A DNA stretch of 35,261 nt from assembly GCA_024635555.1 (NCBI GenBank), contig JAGXIO010000033.1, positions 1 to 35,261 of the forward strand, given 5' to 3'. The translations under genes and the position numbers were made by a program. Of this stretch, positions 27,646 to 34,187 are shown piece after piece. The DNA is from Saccharicrinis sp. Lineage in GTDB: Bacteria; Bacteroidota; Bacteroidia; Bacteroidales; Marinilabiliaceae. Numbering within the stretch: the first letter of the stretch is position 1; the number at the start of each line of letters is the position of its first letter. The notes under the pieces are model-generated. The model was not told the origin of the DNA, ran no database searches, and saw nothing but the letters and a program-made list of their open reading frames with translations.

Positions 27646-27688
27646 TTGCCGTTCACTTCCTGCCCTCCGTCAGGCGGGTAGTAAACGG
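27646..27688. repeat. Palindrome with a second palindrome inside it
   Basis: TTGCCGTTCACTT (27646-27658) repeats the 13-bp unit of 2517-2555. Its expected partner arm, AGTAAACGG (27680-27688, one mismatch), is separated from it by CCTGCCCTCCGTCAGGCGGG (27659-27678). At 2546-2565 the same two arms are separated by only 2 nt. So a G+C-rich palindromic unit appears to sit in the loop of the older palindrome. Confidence 0.6.
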
Positions 27689-27706
27689 AACAAGTAAATA
27701 CATGCC

Positions 27707-27751
27707 AACAGGGCTACCTCAAAAAGGTAGCCCTGTTTAATTCTCATTTTT
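27707..27751 (+). terminator. Hairpin terminator closing the transport block
   Basis: AACAGGGCTACCT (27707-27719) pairs perfectly with AGGTAGCCCTGTT (27725-27737) around a 5-nt loop. TAATTCTCATTTTT follows. It is a 13-bp stem 68 nt after the second SusD stop codon. Confidence 0.85.
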
Positions 27752-27789
27752 AGAGGTACACAGGTAAATACTTAAATCAATCAAAGGTT

Positions 27790-27826
27790 GAACCCCTGTC
27801 TGCGGACAGGCAGGCCGCTAGGGTTC
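27790..27826. repeat. Nested palindromic element upstream of the PL8 gene
   Basis: GAACCC (27790-27795) and GGGTTC (27821-27826) form an outer stem. Inside it, CCTGTC (27795-27800) pairs with GACAGG (27805-27810) over TGCG, followed by CAGGCC. This is the same nested design as at 27646-27688. There is no T run, and it lies 68 nt before the PL8 start. Confidence 0.5.
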
Positions 27827-27893
27827 TGCTTGTAATTTAAAAATAATCAATCAAGGAGCTTGAAGAAAATATAGAAATAGCAAAAATGGAATT

Positions 27894-29996
27894 ATGAAAA
27901 AGATGGACGGACTTTTATGCATGGCTACTTTTGTATTTATTGTAGCGGCTTGTTCCAACCCTAAAATGCAAAAAGTCATCTATCCGGCTGAATTACAGCC
28001 CTTACGGCAAAATATTATTTCAAATTTTTTACAGGATTCGGTAAGTGAGGGCAAAGTGGATACGTTGTTAGCTACTATGGACGAAAAAGGAGCATGGCAG
28101 AAGATTGATTACACAAACCTTCAGCGTGGCAAATGGCCTGTACTGGAACACCTGCGGAACTTACAAATACTTACCATAGCCTATCAAAAGCTGGGCTCAA
28201 AGTATTATCATAAAAGTAAAATGTCAAAAAAAGTGCACTTGGCACTTAACTACTGGCTCGATAACGATTTCCAGAATCCCAACTGGTGGAATCCGCAGAT
28301 CGGTGTTCCGAAATTTATTTCTCCTATTTTAATTGCCATGGAAGGCGAGTTGAGTCCCGAGCAATTTGAAAAGGGAATTAAGATACTCAGTCGATCGCAA
28401 ATACGATTGGCAGGACAGAATAAGGTATGGTTGTCTGGTAACGTTTTATATAAATCCTTACTTCTTAGAAATGCAGATACGGTTAGGATTGCCAGTGAGT
28501 CCATTAAAGATGAGCTTGTAATCCGAAGGTTGGCCATACAACCCGATTATTCTTTTCACGAGCATGGTGCTATGTTGCAATTTGGAAACTACGGATTATC
28601 CTTTTTAGCTGATATGATCATGTGGATTGATATATTCAAAGGGACGGAGTATCAATTTGAGGAGGAAAAAATAAGCTTGTTACGAAATTATGTACTCGAC
28701 GGAATCCAGTGGACGCTTTGGAAAAAGGGGATGGACATTGCAGCAAGCGGACGACATATGTTTAAAGGTGCCCAAGTGGAAAAAAGAAATACAGTGCTGG
28801 CTTTGCTTAATAAACTAAAAGTGTTGGATCCTGAATATGCCGAGGAGTACGAAAAGGCAAAGAACACAGATAATCTTGTGGGCAACAAATATTTTTGGAA
28901 GTCCGACTTTCAAGTTCAACGTTCAAAAAATTATTATTTTTCTCTGAAATTGTCTTCAAACAGAGTGAGCGCCTACGAAACAGCCAATTTTGAAAACCTG
29001 AAGGGTTACCATTTGGGAAGCGGTATGACGCTACTCTATCAAAACCAGGAGGAGTATGTTGATATATTTCCTTTTTGGGATTGGAAAAAACTACCAGGAA
29101 CTACCATTGTGCAGGATACCGCCACCATAAGGATTTCTAATGCTTGGGGGTACACTATTGACGATAATTTTGTGGGGGCTGTCTCCGACGGTAAAAACGG
29201 AATTGCGGTGCTAAAATACAATCGGGATGATTTGCAAGCCAATAAGTCCTGGTTTATGTTTAATGATAAAATAGTTTGTTTGGGTAACGGAATAACAGCC
29301 GATACCAGTTACACGGTAACCACAGCGGTAAATCAAACTTTTTTAGATGGCAGTATTTGGGCTGGTACGCCATCGGGTGAAAAATTGGTGGACAAAGAGG
29401 AAGTATTTACAAATCCCCAATGGTTGCTTCACGATAGTATTGGCTATCTGTTTAGTGCCGATGCAAAGGTGAATTTAAAAGCTGGCAAAGTAACAGGTTC
29501 TTGGTATGATGTGGCACACAGATATGCGGATGTGAATGAGGAGGCCAATATTTTTAGTTTGTGGATAGATCATGGAAAAGAGCCGCTCAATCAAAAGTAT
29601 GCTTATGTGTTGGTACCCAACGCTTCTAAAGCTCTGATGGCAAATCTGCATGAAAATACACCTTTTGATATGATCAACAACGCAAATCAACAATCGGTTG
29701 TGTCAAACGAAAGCGGGTTAGCAGGTGTTATTTTTTATTCCGCCGGAAAATCAAATGTCTTTGGCGGCATTGAAGTGGACAGACCTTGTGCACTTATGCT
29801 CAAAAAAGATGGAGATGAAATTCTTCTTTCTATTAGCGATCCATCCTATCAATTGGATGTGATGAATTTTAAGATTAAAGGTCATTATTCCGCAGCGAAT
29901 ACTAGGTTTAAAGATGGACAAACAGGGGTCAATATAAAGCTGCCTCAAGGTAACGAAAGGGGTAAAACGGTTACCGTTGAGCTTAAAGAGATTTAA
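27894..29996 (+). CDS. PL8-family polysaccharide lyase lipoprotein (chondroitin AC / hyaluronate / xanthan lyase type)
   Basis: A 700-residue lipoprotein (lipobox VAAC, Cys20). The N-terminal alpha/alpha toroid (~30-340) and the following beta-sandwich domains fit PL8. Visible active-site elements are the NWW aromatic patch (130-132), Asn176 in GQNKVW, His224 in SFHEHG and Tyr233 in GNYG (nine residues apart, as in chondroitinase AC), and Arg287 in SGRHMFK. The second conserved arginine, four residues later, is Lys291 here. Further conserved stretches are NFENLKGYHLGSG and FWDWKKLPGTT. PL8 enzymes cut next to a uronic acid by beta-elimination, leaving an unsaturated uronyl end. The substrate within the family cannot be read. 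It lies after the terminator of the SusCD block, and its last 20 nt overlap the start of a porin-gene remnant. Confidence 0.85.
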   Translation: MKKMDGLLCMATFVFIVAACSNPKMQKVIYPAELQPLRQNIISNFLQDSVSEGKVDTLLATMDEKGAWQKIDYTNLQRGKWPVLEHLRNLQILTIAYQKLGSKYYHKSKMSKKVHLALNYWLDNDFQNPNWWNPQIGVPKFISPILIAMEGELSPEQFEKGIKILSRSQIRLAGQNKVWLSGNVLYKSLLLRNADTVRIASESIKDELVIRRLAIQPDYSFHEHGAMLQFGNYGLSFLADMIMWIDIFKGTEYQFEEEKISLLRNYVLDGIQWTLWKKGMDIAASGRHMFKGAQVEKRNTVLALLNKLKVLDPEYAEEYEKAKNTDNLVGNKYFWKSDFQVQRSKNYYFSLKLSSNRVSAYETANFENLKGYHLGSGMTLLYQNQEEYVDIFPFWDWKKLPGTTIVQDTATIRISNAWGYTIDDNFVGAVSDGKNGIAVLKYNRDDLQANKSWFMFNDKIVCLGNGITADTSYTVTTAVNQTFLDGSIWAGTPSGEKLVDKEEVFTNPQWLLHDSIGYLFSADAKVNLKAGKVTGSWYDVAHRYADVNEEANIFSLWIDHGKEPLNQKYAYVLVPNASKALMANLHENTPFDMINNANQQSVVSNESGLAGVIFYSAGKSNVFGGIEVDRPCALMLKKDGDEILLSISDPSYQLDVMNFKIKGHYSAANTRFKDGQTGVNIKLPQGNERGKTVTVELKEI

Positions 29997-30773
29997 CAAC
30001 AGCAAGTTAACCGAGTTTTTGGCTGTGGATAATCCAGGGTTTACCTATCCTATTACTGGGGCTTACGATCGATTGGGACGACAGTTAGTGGTTTATGCCA
30101 GAGGTAACCTTAATAGATTAAACTACCGGATTGCAGTGGCAAAACCTTTTTATATCAATAATCCGAATACGGGAAGTGGTATTACCGAGCGGTCGAACAA
30201 TAATATGGCTGTTAAGGGGTATTTTTCGTGGCAGTTTTTCGACAAGGAAAATGACTTTCTGCCTTACATGACCATGAATAACCTTGGACGTGCTAAGCTT
30301 TTTAATATAGGCGCCGGATTTTATCAACACAGCGATGCCATGACCGAAAAATGGAATAAAGAGGAAAAGGTTAGTGACATATCCCTTTGGGCCGTGGACG
30401 CATTTTTAGATATGCCTTTGGGCAATAACGGTGCAATTACTTCTTTCTTAGGATACTGTAATTACGATTTCGGCAAGGATTATTTAAGGTCAATGGGTAA
30501 AATGAATGTTTCTACCATGGATGGCGCAATAGCTCTTGGTCAAGGCTCGGGGAATAGTGAGTGGGAGATTGGTACTGGAAAAATTGTTAGGGGCGAAATG
30601 GGATATCTTATCCTCAAAAGGGGTTGAACGCACGCTGGTAGCCGTATGGTGCTTTCTCGCACAAAAATTTTGATGCCCTTGACCAGTCCTCCCTTCAATT
30701 CGACATTGGAATTAACATGTTTCAATATTTGCACAATAGTAAAGTGTGCAAAACACCCTATTTACTCCGGTAA
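29977..30773 (+). pseudogene. Decayed outer-membrane porin gene (5' truncated, frameshift, nonsense)
   Basis: The frame at 29977-30627 encodes a beta-barrel-like sequence without a signal peptide. It starts mid-protein (RFNNSKLTEFLAVDNPGFTY, DRLGRQLVVYARG, LNRLNYRIAVAKPF). After GYL (~30609) the expected continuation is found one base out of frame: PQKGLNARW, a TAG stop at 30639-30641, then PYGAFSHKNFDALDQSS and LQFDIGINMF, and an end at TAA 30771-30773. So the gene has lost its 5' part, carries a one-base deletion between about 30608 and 30623, and has one nonsense codon. The family looks like a general Bacteroidota porin, but I cannot name a substrate. The remnant begins exactly at the end of the PL8 gene. 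Confidence 0.75.
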
Positions 30774-30917
30774 GTAATAAGAAAAACGTAATAACGTGAG
30801 TCTTCAAAAGGATATTCATACGTTGCGATTTTTTACATATTTATTATTTGTTGTGGTCGTGTGTAAGGCTGTTTTTGTTTCTCACTTTTTAAAGATAGAC
30901 TCGTTTTGTTTGTGTAA

Positions 30918-30964
30918 TGCGGTTTAAAAATGAAAATGCAACATGAGTATTATTATTTGCATCA
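30918..30964 (+). promoter_or_regulatory. Phased TGC boxes matching the operator at 7849-7895
   Basis: TGCGGTT (30918), TGCAACA (30937-30943) and TGCATCA (30958-30964) are spaced 19 and 21 bp apart. This is the same spacing as the three TGCAACA boxes at 7849, 7868 and 7889. Only the middle copy is identical, and the first keeps only TGC. The last box starts 38 bp before the candidate -7 element, against 37 bp at the other site. Confidence 0.4.
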
Positions 30965-30995
30965 TTGCTTCTAATATAACATAGAGTGGATAGGT

Positions 30996-31003
30996 ATATT
31001 TGT
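30996..31003 (+). promoter_or_regulatory. Candidate -7 element for the GH39-like / GH43 operon
   Basis: TATATTTG matches the Bacteroidota -7 consensus TAnnTTTG. No TTTG is found at the usual -33 distance, so the promoter would need an activator. The phased boxes upstream make this plausible. Confidence 0.4.
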
Positions 31004-31093
31004 TAGGTACGAAAATAGTGTTTCGTGATCTTTTGGTGTTAAAATAGGCTGGAGATAAATATTCTAAATGCGTAAAAGTAAAATTTGATAACA

Positions 31094-32740
31094 ATGTTAT
31101 TTTTTAAAAAAAGTTCTTTTGTTATTTTGTCAGTGATTCTTCTGTCTGTGTTTGTATCTATCTCCTGTGCTAACAAAGTGATGGGTTTGGGTTCTTCTTC
31201 TTCTTCTAAAATAACGAATATAGAAAAACCTAAGCTAACGGATGGAATTGTTGTTGATGTAGATCAAACAGCAGGAACTATCTACTCATTTTGGCAAACT
31301 AAACCAATGATATCGCCAGCTAGATTTAACAGTGAAGAATACAGAAATAGTTTGGATGATATTAAATCGTATACAAAAAATATTAACCTGGTTAGGATGC
31401 TGGGTGGAAGAACGGATTATAAATTGGATTGGTATCAAGGATTGGATAGCCAAGGAAATGTGAAGGCTGATTTTACCGATGCAGTGGAAATATTAAAAAA
31501 GGTAAAGCTCACAGGATTTAAACCCCGCATTGTTTTGGATAATGTACCCTGGAACATGAGTGAGCAAAAAGAGGTAAATACTTATGGTAATGCCAATCCT
31601 CCTGCAAATTACGACCACTGGCAACAATATATCACTGGGTTTATTCAAGCTATGGTAAATGCTTTCGGGTACGACGAAGTGAAAACATGGCGCTTTAGAG
31701 TGGGTACCGAGCCCAACTATAACCCGCATCATTGGAACGCAACAAAGGAGGAGTATTTTAAGCATTACGATATGACAGTGGATGCGGTGACGAAAATCAT
31801 TCCCGACGTCGAAATTGGCCCAGGTAATATCATGCTCAACCAATCCCCTACGAATTGGGGATTAGATATCATCGATCATTGTGCTTTAGGTACCAATCAC
31901 GCTACTGGTAAAGTTGGGACTCCCATGCATTTCATTTGCTTTTCATACTACGAATTTCTTGGAAAAAAAACAGTGGAATTGGAGGGTTTTATGAAGAAAA
32001 TTAGGTCGCGTTTAAACTTGTATCCCCAGTTTTCCAATATACCTGTAGATATTCAAGAATTTGGGATTTTGGCCGATGAAAATGGAACGAAAGGTGGGTT
32101 GAACGACAATTCGGAATATGGCGCCAGTTGGTATGCAGCCATAGCTGATGTGGTATATAAATACAATATGTCGGAGATATATGATTGGGGGTTCGGAGAT
32201 ACGCCCCGTTCGCATGTGGTGAGCCTTTTACAAAAGATGGAAGATGGTAAAAAGATAAGCGTGAACTATAACGGTTTAGTGGAAGGTTTTACCGGCATTA
32301 TCGCAAGCGAAAAGGAAGGGAGAATTTACCTGCTTCTTTATAATCACGATCCGTTAAGGAACAGTGATGTAACAAAAACACTCCAACCATTTGTTGTTGG
32401 TAAAAGCGTATTAAAAAATAAAAAATGGATAATGAATCAATGGACTGTGGATAGGGAACATGGTGAATATGCACACGATTTATACAAAGATTGTATAGCG
32501 GCAGGAATACAGCCCATTGCAAATTCACGTCTGTATGGTTCTACCGAAATTACTTTTGGTAAAGCTGGGGTAGATTATTACAATGACAATAAAGCCAAGT
32601 ATATAAAACTGGCTCAATTACCACAAACAATTGTTGATAAATCTATTTCGGCAATGGATGGTGTCATTAGCTTAGAATCTACCTTATCCAGCCATAGCGT
32701 GGTGTTGATTGAATTGAAGCCAGAAGAATTTATAAAATAA
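31094..32740 (+). CDS. GH39-like glycosidase lipoprotein
   Basis: The ATG at 31094 is preferred over the TTG three codons upstream. The 548-residue product has a lipobox (SISC, Cys25) and then a serine-rich linker made from a TTC/TCT triplet run. The TIM-barrel core shows GH39-like landmarks: NLVRMLGGR (~98), RIVLDNVPW (~145), WRFRVGTEPN with Glu206 as likely acid/base, and VDIQEFG with Glu322 as likely nucleophile. A C-terminal beta domain (~410-548) follows. GH39 members are retaining beta-xylosidases, alpha-L-iduronidases and related enzymes. The Asn normally found before the acid/base Glu in this clan is Thr205. The gene is first in an operon with the GH43-CBM6 gene (24-nt gap) and a paralogue. 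The substrate sugar is unknown. Confidence 0.75.
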   Translation: MLFFKKSSFVILSVILLSVFVSISCANKVMGLGSSSSSKITNIEKPKLTDGIVVDVDQTAGTIYSFWQTKPMISPARFNSEEYRNSLDDIKSYTKNINLVRMLGGRTDYKLDWYQGLDSQGNVKADFTDAVEILKKVKLTGFKPRIVLDNVPWNMSEQKEVNTYGNANPPANYDHWQQYITGFIQAMVNAFGYDEVKTWRFRVGTEPNYNPHHWNATKEEYFKHYDMTVDAVTKIIPDVEIGPGNIMLNQSPTNWGLDIIDHCALGTNHATGKVGTPMHFICFSYYEFLGKKTVELEGFMKKIRSRLNLYPQFSNIPVDIQEFGILADENGTKGGLNDNSEYGASWYAAIADVVYKYNMSEIYDWGFGDTPRSHVVSLLQKMEDGKKISVNYNGLVEGFTGIIASEKEGRIYLLLYNHDPLRNSDVTKTLQPFVVGKSVLKNKKWIMNQWTVDREHGEYAHDLYKDCIAAGIQPIANSRLYGSTEITFGKAGVDYYNDNKAKYIKLAQLPQTIVDKSISAMDGVISLESTLSSHSVVLIELKPEEFIK

Positions 32741-32764
32741 AATAATAAAATCAAGTTGTAAGAA

Positions 32765-34165
32765 ATGAAAAACAGATGTGTTAAAATTTTATTACTTAGT
32801 GTATTATCTTTTCTTTTTGTTAATCCTGGATATGCACAAAATCCTATTATTTCGCAACGTTATACGGCCGATCCGGTAGGAATAGAATACAAAGGACGTT
32901 TGTATTTATATACTTCGCACGATATCGACGGTCAGGAGCGCTACTGGATGAATGACATTACCTGCGTATCGACCGATGACCTTCAAAACTGGACAGACCA
33001 TGGCCAAGTACTTAAAGCACCGGAAGATATGCCTTGGGTAACCCAAGCTTGGGCGCCAACAATTGTAGAGCGTAAGGATACTTTTTATCTATACACCGGC
33101 GATGGAAACCGCAGCATAAGTGTAGCGGTGTGCGATTCGCCAACGGGGCATTTTAAAGGCCATGGTGGAAAATCGCTCATCACAAAGGAATTGGAAAACG
33201 CCGATGTGGAATGGTGTTTTGACCCAACCGTATTTATCGACGAAGATGGTCAGGCTTACTGCGTATTTGGTGGCGGACCAGCTAACTTTCCTGAAGGAGG
33301 CACCCGCCCTAAAAATGCACGTATCATTAAGCTAGGTAATGATTTGACCAGCACCCACGGGCCTGCCATTACCATTGATGCCCCAGGGTTTTACGAAGGT
33401 GGTTACATTCATTATAATATAGTAAACGGAAAAAAATATTACTATTTCTCCTACTTTAATACCGGCGACGGGGGTATGAATATCGATTATATGATGAGTG
33501 ATAATCCTTTAAGTGGATGGAAATATAAAGGAACCGTACTTGAGCAGCCAAAGGATAACTTCAATAATTCCCATGCCAGTATTTTTCCGTTCAAAAACAA
33601 ATGGTATATGGCCTACCACACGCGTAAGATTGCTACCGATAGAGGTGTGGACGCTATAAGGCAGCGATCAGTTTGTATCGATGAGCTTTTTTATAATGAG
33701 GATGGCACCATCAAACCCGTAATACCTACCCGCAAAGGCCCTGAGCAGATTAAAAACTTAAATCCATACTTGATTAATCAGGCCGAAACCATGGCGGCAC
33801 AGTCGTATATGTTACCCGGTATCGAAACAGATTCGTGTTTTGACAAAGGAAATGGGAGAATGGTTACTGATATAAGTAACGGTGATTGGATTAAGATAAG
33901 CGGCGTTGACTTTAACAAGGGAACCAAAAGATTTTGCGCCCGTGTAGCAGCTGCTAACGAAGGGACTATAGAAATTAGACTTGACAGTGATTCGGGTAAA
34001 ATAGTAGGTGTTTGTAATGTTAAGTCAACTGGCGGCTTAAATAAATGGAAAACACAGAAATGCAAAATAGATAACATTACCGGAACGCATGATCTGTACC
34101 TGAAATTTACAGGAGGAAATGAAGAACTGTTCAATCTGAATTGGTGGAAGTTCACAGCAAAATAG
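32765..34165 (+). CDS. GH43 glycosidase with C-terminal CBM6
   Basis: A 466-residue exported protein (signal peptide cut near GYAQ, ~25; no lipobox). Residues ~26-325 are a GH43 five-bladed propeller. The catalytic residues are Asp36 in TADPVG (base), Asp153 in CFDPTVFIDEDGQ (modulator) and Glu211 in FYEGGYIHY (acid). Residues ~335-466 are a CBM6-like beta-sandwich (NQAETMAAQS, DISNGDWIKISGVDF, HDLYLKFTGG, NLNWWKF). The arrangement is typical of arabinofuranosidases and xylosidases that act on arabinoxylan or related glycans. It differs clearly from the GH43 at 665-2425, so two different side-chain linkages are probably removed. It lies between the two GH39-like genes with short gaps (24 and 22 nt), so one operon is likely. 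Confidence 0.88.
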   Translation: MKNRCVKILLLSVLSFLFVNPGYAQNPIISQRYTADPVGIEYKGRLYLYTSHDIDGQERYWMNDITCVSTDDLQNWTDHGQVLKAPEDMPWVTQAWAPTIVERKDTFYLYTGDGNRSISVAVCDSPTGHFKGHGGKSLITKELENADVEWCFDPTVFIDEDGQAYCVFGGGPANFPEGGTRPKNARIIKLGNDLTSTHGPAITIDAPGFYEGGYIHYNIVNGKKYYYFSYFNTGDGGMNIDYMMSDNPLSGWKYKGTVLEQPKDNFNNSHASIFPFKNKWYMAYHTRKIATDRGVDAIRQRSVCIDELFYNEDGTIKPVIPTRKGPEQIKNLNPYLINQAETMAAQSYMLPGIETDSCFDKGNGRMVTDISNGDWIKISGVDFNKGTKRFCARVAAANEGTIEIRLDSDSGKIVGVCNVKSTGGLNKWKTQKCKIDNITGTHDLYLKFTGGNEELFNLNWWKFTAK

Positions 34166-34187
34166 AAATAGTTAATTTAACACTATA

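Larger units (their letters stand above)
30774..31093. other. 320-bp intergenic control region before the GH39-like operon
   Basis: No gene is seen. The region contains TGC-type boxes at 30918, 30937 and 30958 and a candidate -7 element at 30996, with a leader of about 85 nt before the ATG at 31094. Confidence 0.55.

Noticed and set aside
30540-30734. Short - strand frame over the porin relic
   Set aside because: It is a by-product of the porin coding sequence, which is clearly readable on the + strand.
31493-31843. 116-codon frame on the - strand
   Set aside because: It lies inside the GH39-like gene on the opposite strand, with no supporting motif.
33778-34155. 125-codon frame on the - strand
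   Set aside because: It is antisense to the CBM6 region of the GH43 gene, with low-complexity composition and no recognisable domain.
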